From positions 186,001 through 250,000 of the forward strand of contig NZ_FOQT01000002.1 in assembly GCF_900113805.1 (NCBI RefSeq): a stretch of DNA of 64,000 nt, read 5' to 3'. Below are positions 43,215 through 52,308 of the stretch, piece by piece (position 1 is the stretch's first letter; every line of letters starts with the position of its first letter). The translations under genes and the position numbers were made by a program. This stretch comes from Halpernia frigidisoli. GTDB taxonomy: Bacteria > Bacteroidota > Bacteroidia > Flavobacteriales > Weeksellaceae. The notes under the pieces were generated by a model, which worked only from the letters and a program-made list of their open reading frames with translations, had not been told where the DNA came from and ran no database searches.

Positions 43215-44234
43215 TTATTTTAAATTTTCCCAGTACCAATCAACTGCTTCTCTTAAGCCTTGTTTAATGGAAAATTTCGGATTGTAATTTAGTAATTTTT
43301 TTGCTTTTTCGATGCTTGCTAAAGAATGTGGAATATCGCCTTTTCTAATATCGCCATATTTTACTTCTATATTTAAAATTTCCGGATCAAAAACTGCCAG
43401 ATATTCTTTAAGGTAAGAGATTAATTCATTTAATGTCGTGCTGTCGCCGTAAGCTGTATTGTATACATTATTTTGAGCATCTGCATTTTCTGTGGTTAGA
43501 GAAAGCAAGTTCATTAAAATAACATTATCTATATAAGTAAAATCACGTGAGAATTCTCCGTCACCATTAATAGTCGGCGATTCATGCGCCATAAGCTGCA
43601 TCACAAATTTTGGAATTACTGCTGCGTAAGCACCTTTTGGATCCTGTCTTTTTCCGAAAACATTAAAATAACGCAATCCAATGGTATTGAAACCATAAGT
43701 TTTAAAGAAAATATCTGCGTATAATTCATTTACATATTTCGTAATAGCATACGGAGAAAGCGGTTTGCCAATTTTATCCTCTACCTTTGGTAAAGCTTCA
43801 GAATCACCATAAGTAGATGAACTTGCCGCGTAAACAAATCTTTTTACACCTGCATCTTTTGCCGCAACCAACATATTTAAAAAACCTGAAATGTTGACAT
43901 CATTGGTGGTAACAGGATCATTAATAGATCGCGGCACAGAACCTAAAGCAGCCTCATGAAGAACAAAATCTATATTCAAACAGGCATTTTTGCAGGTTTC
44001 AAGATTGCGGATATCACCTTCTATTAAAGTGAATGCTGAATTTTCTAGAAATGTTGAAATATTTTTCTTTTTTCCAGTGGAAAAATTATCAAGACAAGTA
44101 ACGATTGCACCAAAACCCAGAAGAGCTTCACACAGATTGGAACCAATAAAACCTGCGCCACCAGTTACTAAAATTCTTTTTTGGGAAAGTGAGTTAAATT
44201 TTGAGTCATCTTTCTCAGGTAAAAAGTAGCCCAT
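43215..44234 (-). CDS. UDP-GlcNAc 4-epimerase (WbpP/TviC type)
   Basis: A 339-residue extended SDR with ILVTGGAGFIGSNLCEALL, CLDNFSTGKKKNI, HEAALGSVPRSINDP, SSTYGDSEALPKVED, the Y-x-x-x-K pair in SPYAITKYVNELYA and GLRYFNVFGKRQDPKGAYAAVIP. The ~20-residue extension before the Rossmann motif and the GSVPRSI motif are typical for WbpP/TviC, which interconvert UDP-GlcNAc and UDP-GalNAc (or the uronic acids). With the dehydrogenase it forms a GalNAcA supply module. Confidence 0.9.
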   Translation of the reverse strand: MGYFLPEKDDSKFNSLSQKRILVTGGAGFIGSNLCEALLGFGAIVTCLDNFSTGKKKNISTFLENSAFTLIEGDIRNLETCKNACLNIDFVLHEAALGSVPRSINDPVTTNDVNISGFLNMLVAAKDAGVKRFVYAASSSTYGDSEALPKVEDKIGKPLSPYAITKYVNELYADIFFKTYGFNTIGLRYFNVFGKRQDPKGAYAAVIPKFVMQLMAHESPTINGDGEFSRDFTYIDNVILMNLLSLTTENADAQNNVYNTAYGDSTTLNELISYLKEYLAVFDPEILNIEVKYGDIRKGDIPHSLASIEKAKKLLNYNPKFSIKQGLREAVDWYWENLK

Positions 44235-44293
44235 AAATTTTAGATCAACTGGTTTATAAAAACTTTAGTTTTCGATAAAGATTTTACATCCGA

Positions 44294-46228
44294 TTATATA
44301 TCAAGCTTTTCAAAAACTGAATTTTGACTTTTAAATTCCGGAACAATTTTCTTTAATATAACTACGATGTCTGCATTATCACGTCGCAATGCAGCTTTTG
44401 TAATAAGATTTGTCAGCTTAGTAATTTCCTCAAAATTTGCTGATGGATCTTTTGAGATCATAATGCCACTGTGATGTGTAGGTTGTGTTTTGGAATCGTC
44501 GCTCAGTAACTCTTCATAAAGTTTTTCGCCAGGACGTAAACCTGTAAATACAATGTCAATATCTTCGTCCGGTTTTAGACCGGAAAGTCTGATCATACGT
44601 TTTGCCAGTTCTACAATTTTTACCGGCTGTCCCATATCAAAAACGAAGATCTCACCACCTTTTCCCATTGTTCCTGCCTGTAAAACGAGCTCACAAGCTT
44701 CCTGAATGGTCATAAAATAACGAACAATATCTTTATGGGTTACGGTAATTGGTCCACCAGCTTCAATCTGTCTCTTAAAATGAGGAATTACAGAGCCATT
44801 TGAGCCTAAAACATTACCAAAACGAGTGGTAATAAATTTTGTAACATTTCCCTCAATATTTTGCAAAGACTGCACATAAAGTTCTGCTGATCTCTTTGAT
44901 GCACCCATGACATTTGTAGGATTAACAGCTTTATCTGTGGAAATCATGACAAAACGGTTGACTTTATATTTGCTGGATAAATTCGAAAGATTTTTAGTAC
45001 CCAAAATATTAACTAAAATAGCTTCATGCGGATTTTTTTCCACTAAAGGAACATGTTTATATGCCGCAGCGTGATAAACCATTGAGAAATTATATTTCTG
45101 GAAAACCGGTTCTAACCGATGTCTGTTAGAAATATCTGCCAAAATAAATTCAAAGCGGATCTTTGGAAAACTTTCCAGCATTTCCAGTTCAATGTCATAT
45201 AAAGGTGTTTCTGCCTGATCCAACACGACAATGCATGCCGGACTAAACTTGGCAACCTGACGAACGATTTCAGAACCAATTGATCCTGCTCCACCAGTTA
45301 CAAGAATAGTTTTACCAAGATGTCTTGGCTGTATCGCTTCGTTGTCTATTTTTATCGCCTTTCTATTAAGTAAATCTTCAATCTGAAGCGATTTGATAGA
45401 CTGTGCGAAATCATTGTCACGGAATTTTTGTACCGATGGTGATTTGAATATTTTTAGATCTTTTTCTAAAAAAAGAGAAACCCAACTTTCAAGATCTGCG
45501 GGCGAAATCAATTCTTTTATAATGATAACTCCATCTAAACCAAGTTCTTCTTTGGTGCTCTTCTCAATTAATCGTCTTGTGTAGATTTTTTTTCCTAATA
45601 ATAATGCTCTTGTACTGTCTTTTCGTGATGTTACAAATCCTTTTAAACTGTATGGTACATTCGGATTTGCGATAATTGCACGGGCAATCGCAACAGAACT
45701 TTCACCAATTTCAAGAATAAGAATATTTGTACGTTGACGGTCATTTTTCATTTCACGAATGATCTGAAAAAATTCCTTTACTACAAGTCTAAAGACAAAA
45801 AGTGATGTAAATGAAAGCGCAAAGTAAATGAAAAGTATAGGTATAAAAAAAAGTTTATGTCCAAAAAACCAGAGAGAAATATAACTTATCACAGTTAAAG
45901 TTAAACCTGTAGAAAAACAGGTTAGAAAAATTTTCCACAAATCTACAAAAGTGGAGTGCCTGATAATACCGGAATAAGTGCGAAACCAAAACATAAAGCC
46001 AAGATTAACGCCGAGAATAATAAAAAATTTCTGATAAAATTTAAGAAAAGTTGCAGGACTAACATTGAGTTTTGCCACCACAAAATAAGAGATAAATAAA
46101 GAAATTGCTATAAGGATCACATCTATTAAGATAACGATCCAGCGTGGTAAATATCTGACGTCCGACAATTTTAAAAAATTATCGCCATCGTATATTTTGC
46201 CGCTAACAGTTTTAAAGTTCATATTCAC
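44294..46228 (-). CDS. pglF: Membrane-bound UDP-GlcNAc 4,6-dehydratase (PglF/WbpM/CapD type)
   Basis: A 644-residue protein: four N-terminal membrane helices (residues ~28-140), a Rossmann-like middle part (NILILEIGESSVAIARAI), and a C-terminal SDR dehydratase with ILVTGGAGSIGSEIVRQV, HAAAYKHVPLVEKNP, MISTDKAVNPTNVMGASKRSAE and TTRFGNVLGSNGSVIP. The Tyr of the standard catalytic triad is Met (NVMGASK), as in PglF and WbpM. It makes UDP-4-keto-6-deoxy-GlcNAc, substrate of the PglE-like aminotransferase 28 kb downstream. It is the first gene of the long locus, with a promoter element about 40 bases upstream. Confidence 0.92.
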   Translation of the reverse strand: MNMNFKTVSGKIYDGDNFLKLSDVRYLPRWIVILIDVILIAISLFISYFVVAKLNVSPATFLKFYQKFFIILGVNLGFMFWFRTYSGIIRHSTFVDLWKIFLTCFSTGLTLTVISYISLWFFGHKLFFIPILFIYFALSFTSLFVFRLVVKEFFQIIREMKNDRQRTNILILEIGESSVAIARAIIANPNVPYSLKGFVTSRKDSTRALLLGKKIYTRRLIEKSTKEELGLDGVIIIKELISPADLESWVSLFLEKDLKIFKSPSVQKFRDNDFAQSIKSLQIEDLLNRKAIKIDNEAIQPRHLGKTILVTGGAGSIGSEIVRQVAKFSPACIVVLDQAETPLYDIELEMLESFPKIRFEFILADISNRHRLEPVFQKYNFSMVYHAAAYKHVPLVEKNPHEAILVNILGTKNLSNLSSKYKVNRFVMISTDKAVNPTNVMGASKRSAELYVQSLQNIEGNVTKFITTRFGNVLGSNGSVIPHFKRQIEAGGPITVTHKDIVRYFMTIQEACELVLQAGTMGKGGEIFVFDMGQPVKIVELAKRMIRLSGLKPDEDIDIVFTGLRPGEKLYEELLSDDSKTQPTHHSGIMISKDPSANFEEITKLTNLITKAALRRDNADIVVILKKIVPEFKSQNSVFEKLDI

Positions 46229-46266
46229 TTACTATGTTCCCAGTCAAATACAAGACCAAAGTTTTG

Positions 46267-46274
46267 CAAAAATA
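46267..46274 (-). promoter_or_regulatory. Putative main promoter (-7 element) of the polysaccharide locus
   Basis: TATTTTTG on the minus strand matches TAnnTTTG, 39 bases before the ATG at 46228. Nearly all genes from here to 13002 are on the same strand with short gaps or overlaps. Confidence 0.45.
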
Positions 46275-46351
46275 CTAAAATTATTCATAATTTATTTTTT
46301 GATATTATTTTTGATATTCAAATTTCTAAATATATACAGTTATTTTTATTT

Positions 46352-46384
46352 AAAAAATAACATATTATTTTATAAAATATGTTT
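46352..46384 (-). terminator. Possible terminator overlapping the end of the PID-CTERM-like gene
   Basis: An 8-bp stem AACATATT / AATATGTT with a 9-base loop, followed on the minus strand by ATTTTTT. It overlaps the stop codon at 46370-46372. All-AT composition except one pair makes it weak. Confidence 0.35.
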
Positions 46385-46654
46385 TTTGCTGATCTTTATT
46401 TTAGTTATTAAAACTGTTAAACTGAGACCGGTAAGGAATAGGACAACAAAATGCTGATCAATAGGAACTGTTTCCCCAGGATTTCCAGGCTTTCCCGCAG
46501 GATCAGGTTTTGAATAAGAATTTCCACCCTGCTTATTTGCATCGGTAGACTGTTGTTGTGATTGATTTTCGCCTTGAGAAAAGCGGTTATCAGGATTAAC
46601 CTGTCCAAAAGCCATAAAACTACAAAACAAAAATAAATACGCTGACTTATGCAT
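46370..46654 (-). CDS. Small secreted protein with PID-CTERM-like sorting tail
   Basis: A 94-residue protein: signal peptide MHKSAYLFLFCSFMAFGQ, a low-complexity hydrophilic middle rich in Gln, Ser, Pro and Gly (RFSQGENQSQQQSTDANKQ, DPAGKPGNPG), then the motif VPID directly before a membrane helix (FVVLFLTGLSLTVLI) and a basic end (KIKISKKH). A short motif, one helix and a basic tail is the tripartite layout of exosortase substrates; in flavobacteria the PID-CTERM type is thought to be handled by XrtF-like exosortases. The open frame extends to 46708, but a consensus promoter at 46667-46674 and the signal peptide both favour 46654. Confidence 0.7.
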   Translation of the reverse strand: MHKSAYLFLFCSFMAFGQVNPDNRFSQGENQSQQQSTDANKQGGNSYSKPDPAGKPGNPGETVPIDQHFVVLFLTGLSLTVLITKIKISKKHIL

Positions 46655-46666
46655 CAAAATTTTTAT

Positions 46667-46674
46667 CAAATATA
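46667..46674 (-). promoter_or_regulatory. Putative -7 promoter element of the PID-CTERM-like gene
   Basis: TATATTTG on the minus strand matches TAnnTTTG, 13 bases before the ATG at 46654; the leader would be only about six bases. Confidence 0.45.
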
Positions 46675-46825
46675 TAAAATTTTTGCCAAATTTTGTTAAA
46701 TCGATCATTTTTTAACAGATATAAATATTATATTTTTTGATTAATCTATTAAAATAAACAAATGTTAATTTTAAAAATTTCTAAAAATATTTATCACGAA
46801 GTTTATTCGACATTATTTTAATTAT

Positions 46826-49800
46826 TTACCTCATAATTTTTTTGATAATTTCATCTTTATCTCTAAAAATTTTCAGCAGGTAAACTCCTAAATTCAGCTC
46901 TTCAGCATTAATACTTTGTTGGGTTGAATTTACTTTTATGACATCGATTTTCTTCCTTGAAACATCATAGATCTCAATTTTATCTATTAAACTACCACCT
47001 GATTTTACAATAAAACTATTTTTATCCCTATAAACGATAATGTCATTTTTATTCAAAGCATCTGATAATCCAAGTGATTTATCAGTCTGGTAAATAATTT
47101 CAAAACGATTTTCATCTGAACCTCGCACAGCTGAAAAAGTATAATCACTTTCTGATAAATTCACTGTTTCACCAGATAAGTTGTCTTTTAAATAAACATT
47201 TTGAATACCATTAAAAATACCTTCTTTGTCACTCATACTAATTTTATGCAAACCCGTTTCATAGAAAACTGCTCCCAACTGAACCACGTCATCATCTAAA
47301 AAAGGAAACTGGCGTCCCTGAATTGCTAATTTTCCTGTACCTAATCTGGAATAAAAAGAATCTGATCCTTCAATGATAAGATCCGCATCAAAATCCTTGT
47401 CATAATCATTAGTTGCGCCTTCCACATAACCTACAAGCAAAGTGTTGGTAATATCGGAAGGTGTTGCTAAAGAAATATGAAAGCGGTCTTTTTCTACAAA
47501 ATCTTTTTTATTATTAAAAAACGCTGAGCCTCCTGGATTGGTGGGGCGCATTGCATTGGTGAAATTTAATGATGCTGAACTTTTCATCTGTACAATAAAT
47601 CCCTGGCCGGCTTTTATAAGTGAAGTGGGCGTCACAGTAATGAGTGAGCCTTGTGTAGCAGCGGGATTACCGCCAGTTGCGTTGTAAATTGCATAATTTG
47701 CACCGCTATAAGAAGAACCTTGTTGTGGAACGCCTGGAGTGTATGTATTATTGGTCCAAAAATAGGCTATCTTGTACATTGCTGTAAAATTTGCATTATA
47801 AAATGTATCAAAATCTAATATTGATGGATAAGGATTTCCAATTAGGTTGTATCCGTGCGAATCATCTGTGTAACTCAATACCGGTGTATTTTTAGAACCA
47901 TTATTTGGATTTCCTGTAAATGTGAATGTGTGGGGATTAATGCCATCATCTGCCGACCCGCCACGAATTGCATAAGCTTTTCCGGTTTGAAAGCTGGTAT
48001 CGCCTGTAGGATAAAATTTGTCATTGGGCTCATTGTAACGAAAAATATTTGCATCCGGCGTTCCGGGGGAAAAAGTATTTCCTGTAAGTGGTTGACTGCT
48101 GACAGGTGCGCTCCAATAATTATAGCCCAAGAGCGGTAATATTGCTTTTCTGTCCATTAAAATTTTACCGGTATTAACTGCAGCATCGTCCTGAAGTAAA
48201 ATGGCATTATTCAACAAATGAAAAACTGCGCCTGTCGTCACATTTAATCCATTTTTAGCAAAAACCAGAGCTGGATTAGCACTGTCATTACTTTCGGGTA
48301 TATTTAGAACTGCTGTAGAGTTTGTAAGATTTAAAAGATTATTTACTATAAGATTTTTTCCGCCTGAGGTCACATTGCTGCCCGTAACATCAATATTATA
48401 ATACTGTTTTGGTGGCGTACTCGTTTTTATAATTGTTACAGAAGAAGATGCAAATTCGACAGTTCCGCCTGTTAAATTATAATTACCATTTAAAAGAGGC
48501 AAAGTTCCGCCAGTACTTAAAATTAACCGCCCGCTATCCATTGTTAAACCAGTATTATTTCCTGTAATTGATGTTATATTATTTAAAGCATTGACGGTGG
48601 TATTACCAGTAATTTTTACCAATCCATTTTTGTCCACATTGATTGGGCCTTGAGTTGTTTTCGTTCCACCGCCTGAAAAAGTGATATTAAAATAGTTTGG
48701 AGTGGAACTTATTATTTGAGCAATGGCAGCATTATATTCAATGGTACTGTTTGTATTTAATATAAAAGCACCACTTGGTATAGCCGAATTGTTGTTGTAA
48801 ATTCCACCACTATTAGCAGTTTTTAAAGTTCCGTTCACGATAATACTTCCCGCAGCTGTATTTGTTACACGGATATTTGTAATATCTAAAACGCCATCGA
48901 TCGTTATATTGCCACCAGTTCTGGTAATACTGTTATTTTCAGCACCGCTGGTTATAGTTGGCGATGATCCTAAAGGAATATTTAACCCGTTTGGGATTTG
49001 TAAACCTGCACTTAAAACATTAAGGATTGGTGATCCTATAAGCAAAGGAATACTATTCGCATCCCCTAAAATTATTGTTCCTGAACCTGAGTTTTGGGTA
49101 ATTGTTCCATTTCCGCGAATTCCGTTTCTAAAAATTTTCGAGCCTGATGCAGAAAAACTTACACTTCCTGTAACCTCCATCAACCCATTAACCAAAAAAT
49201 CAGAACTGCCCCCTACTCCATTTGGCGTGCTGGAAATTTTAAAAACAGGAATTGTGCTGATATTAACATTAGGAAAAAGATTCGAACTCACAGCAAAAGC
49301 ATTACTTCCAAAATTATACTCCAATATTGATGCATCTTTATAAATATAATTTGGGGTCTGTATATTATTTATTACTCCACCTGCCGAAACTAAAATATTT
49401 CCACCGGTTTCATCTGAAATTGTGGCAGAACCGGAAAAGGTAGGTAGAGAATTTGTTGAATATCTTAAAATTCCACCATTCTGTATAATAATATCATCTC
49501 CAGCACCATCTGAAACAGTGAATGATGAACTCGGCGCCAAAATTCCTCCATTAGCAATTAAAACCTGATCAATCACGACTGGTGCGTTAATAGTGATTGT
49601 GTTTCCACTTCTTATGGTAATCGTATTCGCCGCAGAAGTAGGTGATAATGTTGCAGCCGACCATCCTGTATTTCCGTTTGCAGAAGTTTCCCAACTCGAG
49701 GTTGAAGACCAATTTCCTGTTGTCACATTACTTCTGAAATATGCGTTTGCAGGATTTAAGGAAATTGTAATAGTACCACTTGTGGCAGATGTTAAACTTC

Positions 49801-52018
49801 CCGAAGTTGCGGATAATGAATAAATATCTGCGAGATCAAACTGAATATCATTAAAAGTTGCAATGCCTTTTACGGCTGGTGCTGTTAATGTTCCTGATAA
49901 ATTTCCATTTCCAGATGCTTTAGATAGAGTTATATTTCCCGTGTATTTAGGATCTACATAATTGGTGGAACCGCGCGCCTCCACAGTAAATGTCGATAAA
50001 TTTGTACTGGAAATTCCGGTGGAAGGAACGCTGACAAATGATAGCTTTGTCGCAGGTGGCGCAAATAAACCATTATCTCTACCAATAGCAAAATATTGAG
50101 TTCCGGAAGTTAAATCTATAGGATTTAAATTAGAATTAGATGAAACTATAACTGGATTAGATCCCGCAGAAGTTGCGGCAACCTGTGTAAATGATAGACC
50201 ATCATAAAACCCAATAAAATTGTTGGTTGATGCAGAATATCCCGAATTTTCTTCACCGGAATTGTATTGTGCAAAAACCGATAAATTACTCCCACCAGAA
50301 ACTGTCTCTGTTGTAATCCAACTTCTGTTAATTGTTTTTGTGTTATCAACTCCCGTTGTAAGCGCACCATCTAAAACTTTAACGCCGTAAACATCCGTTG
50401 TACCGGAATTATTAAATGTAATTGGATTGTAAGAAGAATTACCAACTGGAAATAAAATATTGCTCGCTCCCACAATTCTTTTCAGTTGCCCTGTAGAATT
50501 AGTAACAATATATTTTGCAGATGTTGTATTTACGGTTGTTCCAGCACTTCCGATGGTTAAGTTATTTGCGCCAAGCGTTAATTTTCCGTTTATGAAATCT
50601 AAAGTTTTATTATTTATTATTGAATTTAGCAAAGTAACGCCTGCTAAATTATTTAGCGTTAAATAATCAAAAGTAGTGGCACCAGAAATAGTTTGATTAA
50701 CTGATCCATTAAAGAAAACTGCTCTATTATTGGCATTAAAAGTTTTATTATTAGTCCAGTTTCCGGCAATGTAAAGATCTCCGGAAGTTCCATTTAAATT
50801 TAAAGTACTTCCAGAATCAATGATAAGATTACCCGCTAAACTTCTGTCTGAATTAGGTAAATTAACAATACTTGAAAAAAGAGAAACATTTTGCGGCGTA
50901 CCTTTTCCTGCAGTTGATGCATTTGATGTCCACTCATTTCCCACATTATAACCCGGAGAATTATTATAAACTAAAGTAGAGGACGACCCATAAATTGGCG
51001 TTGAGCTAAAAAATCCATTTGGGTTAATTGTTACAACGCCATTAACAGTTAAATTTTCTCCCGCAGCAATAGTGATTCCAGCGGAGGTATCTAAATTTCC
51101 TGTGATTGTTCTTGTTGTGCCGGTATTTAACGTAAAACCACCTTGTAAAACTTTTACATTGACCGGACCATTAGTGAAAGGCCAATAAATATCCGTATTA
51201 TTTACGCCGTAAGAACTCGAATTATTAAAAATTAAGGTGCCCGTCGTGCCGTAAGAAAAATTGGTGCCTGACGCGTATCCTCCTGTATTCAGCTGAAAAC
51301 TGCCGTTAACATTTGTAGTCGCAGCTCTCAATAAGGTAGTGGAGGTGAAAACCACATCGCCAGAAGAAATCGTTACATTATCAGTTGACGATGGTATTAC
51401 TCCGCCGATCCATGTTGACGGACTGTTCCAGTCTCCGCCACCGGTTCCATTAGAAGTTTTACCTGCTACATAATTAACATCTATTTGCTTAATATAAAGC
51501 GCTTTACTTGATGTCTGATTCCACGAAATATTAATCTGTCCCGATGACGATCCTATAAAAGTATATGCTGTGCTTGTTGCCGTTAATAAAGTATTTGCAC
51601 ATGTAAAACTATTCCCACCAACTGTCACATTACAGTTACCAGCTACAGCTGCCGCTCCTGAGGTATAAATAATAACAGATGTAATTGTACCAGCAATAGA
51701 AGAGGTTGTTAATGTTGCAGTGGTAGCAGGTGCAGCTGCGGAACCGAATTGCAATCCTTTAATTGAATCAAATGACCTAAATGTTGATCCGGCAGGTAAT
51801 GTCGTGAGAGTCCAATTCGCGGAACCAAGGGATTTTGTTTCGCTGTTAACACCTGTAGAAAAAACAGATGTTGAAAATGAATATGAATATTGCCCAAAAA
51901 TCCCTACCGAAAAAAAAGTAAAAATCAGAAAAAAAAAGTTTTTGAAGAATGGGGAGATGTCTTGTTTAGGCGCGCGTTCGCAGCAAAAACCCTCCTTAAA
52001 GTGTAGATTTTTTTTCAT
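46826..52018 (-). CDS. Giant T9SS cargo protein with type A sorting domain (1730 residues)
   Basis: The signal peptide has an unusually long polar lead (MKKNLHFKEGFCCERAPKQD, then FFFLIFTFFSVGIFGQ). After an N-terminal beta domain come two 'GxWxSxSTWxGGxxPxxxDNVTISSG' units (near residues 195 and 800) and many short beta repeats of the type seen in beta-helix adhesins, with extreme Asn/Thr/Ser/Gly content. A module of about 460 residues from ~1270 is shared with the other giant protein, and a T9SS type A sorting domain ends it (DKIEIYDVSRKKIDVI ... NLGVYLLKIFRDKDEI). It is probably exported to the surface and may act as an adhesin; binding partner unknown. A palindrome-overlapped promoter lies directly upstream. 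Confidence 0.85.
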   Translation of the reverse strand: MKKNLHFKEGFCCERAPKQDISPFFKNFFFLIFTFFSVGIFGQYSYSFSTSVFSTGVNSETKSLGSANWTLTTLPAGSTFRSFDSIKGLQFGSAAAPATTATLTTSSIAGTITSVIIYTSGAAAVAGNCNVTVGGNSFTCANTLLTATSTAYTFIGSSSGQINISWNQTSSKALYIKQIDVNYVAGKTSNGTGGGDWNSPSTWIGGVIPSSTDNVTISSGDVVFTSTTLLRAATTNVNGSFQLNTGGYASGTNFSYGTTGTLIFNNSSSYGVNNTDIYWPFTNGPVNVKVLQGGFTLNTGTTRTITGNLDTSAGITIAAGENLTVNGVVTINPNGFFSSTPIYGSSSTLVYNNSPGYNVGNEWTSNASTAGKGTPQNVSLFSSIVNLPNSDRSLAGNLIIDSGSTLNLNGTSGDLYIAGNWTNNKTFNANNRAVFFNGSVNQTISGATTFDYLTLNNLAGVTLLNSIINNKTLDFINGKLTLGANNLTIGSAGTTVNTTSAKYIVTNSTGQLKRIVGASNILFPVGNSSYNPITFNNSGTTDVYGVKVLDGALTTGVDNTKTINRSWITTETVSGGSNLSVFAQYNSGEENSGYSASTNNFIGFYDGLSFTQVAATSAGSNPVIVSSNSNLNPIDLTSGTQYFAIGRDNGLFAPPATKLSFVSVPSTGISSTNLSTFTVEARGSTNYVDPKYTGNITLSKASGNGNLSGTLTAPAVKGIATFNDIQFDLADIYSLSATSGSLTSATSGTITISLNPANAYFRSNVTTGNWSSTSSWETSANGNTGWSAATLSPTSAANTITIRSGNTITINAPVVIDQVLIANGGILAPSSSFTVSDGAGDDIIIQNGGILRYSTNSLPTFSGSATISDETGGNILVSAGGVINNIQTPNYIYKDASILEYNFGSNAFAVSSNLFPNVNISTIPVFKISSTPNGVGGSSDFLVNGLMEVTGSVSFSASGSKIFRNGIRGNGTITQNSGSGTIILGDANSIPLLIGSPILNVLSAGLQIPNGLNIPLGSSPTITSGAENNSITRTGGNITIDGVLDITNIRVTNTAAGSIIVNGTLKTANSGGIYNNNSAIPSGAFILNTNSTIEYNAAIAQIISSTPNYFNITFSGGGTKTTQGPINVDKNGLVKITGNTTVNALNNITSITGNNTGLTMDSGRLILSTGGTLPLLNGNYNLTGGTVEFASSSVTIIKTSTPPKQYYNIDVTGSNVTSGGKNLIVNNLLNLTNSTAVLNIPESNDSANPALVFAKNGLNVTTGAVFHLLNNAILLQDDAAVNTGKILMDRKAILPLLGYNYWSAPVSSQPLTGNTFSPGTPDANIFRYNEPNDKFYPTGDTSFQTGKAYAIRGGSADDGINPHTFTFTGNPNNGSKNTPVLSYTDDSHGYNLIGNPYPSILDFDTFYNANFTAMYKIAYFWTNNTYTPGVPQQGSSYSGANYAIYNATGGNPAATQGSLITVTPTSLIKAGQGFIVQMKSSASLNFTNAMRPTNPGGSAFFNNKKDFVEKDRFHISLATPSDITNTLLVGYVEGATNDYDKDFDADLIIEGSDSFYSRLGTGKLAIQGRQFPFLDDDVVQLGAVFYETGLHKISMSDKEGIFNGIQNVYLKDNLSGETVNLSESDYTFSAVRGSDENRFEIIYQTDKSLGLSDALNKNDIIVYRDKNSFIVKSGGSLIDKIEIYDVSRKKIDVIKVNSTQQSINAEELNLGVYLLKIFRDKDEIIKKIMR

Positions 52019-52041
52019 TTGAAGTCATTTGTGACTTCAAA
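52018..52041. promoter_or_regulatory. Perfect 10-bp-arm palindrome at the start of the giant T9SS gene
   Basis: TTTGAAGTCA and TGACTTCAAA surround a four-base spacer. The site touches the first base of the start codon at 52018 and its right arm overlaps the -7 element at 52038-52045, so it covers the predicted start site near 52031. This geometry fits a repressor operator; a hairpin at the 5' end of the mRNA is the alternative. Confidence 0.6.
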
Positions 52042-52045
52042 AGTA
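52038..52045 (-). promoter_or_regulatory. Putative -7 promoter element of the 1730-residue T9SS gene
   Basis: TACTTTTG on the minus strand matches TAnnTTTG; start site near 52031, leader about 13 bases. The element is partly inside the palindrome at 52018-52041. Confidence 0.5.
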
Positions 52046-52219
52046 CAAAAAATCACATTCCACTTCTATTATTTTTTCAAGGATCACATAAAATTTTTAT
52101 CTAAATAAAAAATAATATAGACAAAAATTAAAAATTCCTAAATATTTTGCGGATTTATCGGATTAATACATAATATCAAAATTATCTATTTAAAAATAAA
52201 TTATATAAAAGATCTAAAA

Positions 52220-52256
52220 ATTTTAAGACAAATCATTTTAAGACAAATCATTTTAA
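52220..52256. repeat. Short tandem repeat, 15-bp unit, about 2.5 copies
   Basis: The unit attttaagacaaatc occurs at 52220-52234 and 52235-52249, followed by a partial third copy (attttaa). It lies in the 290-base gap between the two giant genes, downstream of the 1369-residue one. Confidence 0.7.
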
Positions 52257-52264
52257 ATTGCAAA

Positions 52265-52290
52265 AAAAATCCTCTTTTCAGAGGATTTTT
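52265..52290 (-). terminator. Rho-independent terminator after the 1369-residue T9SS gene
   Basis: A perfect 11-bp stem AAAAATCCTCT / AGAGGATTTTT with loop TTTC, followed on the minus strand by eight T. It starts 19 bases after the stop codon, so the two giant genes are transcribed separately. Confidence 0.85.
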
Positions 52291-52308
52291 AATTATTAAA
52301 CTGTTGGT

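Noticed and set aside
46655-46708. Longer start for the PID-CTERM-like gene at 46708
   Set aside because: A consensus promoter element lies between this ATG and the signal-peptide ATG at 46654.
48909-49343. 144-codon open frame on the plus strand
   Set aside because: It is antisense to the low-complexity Asn/Gly/Thr-rich part of the giant T9SS gene; hydrophobic Pro/Ile-rich content is a complement artefact.
52220-52256. CRISPR array
   Set aside because: Directly adjoining 15-base copies without spacers and no cas genes.
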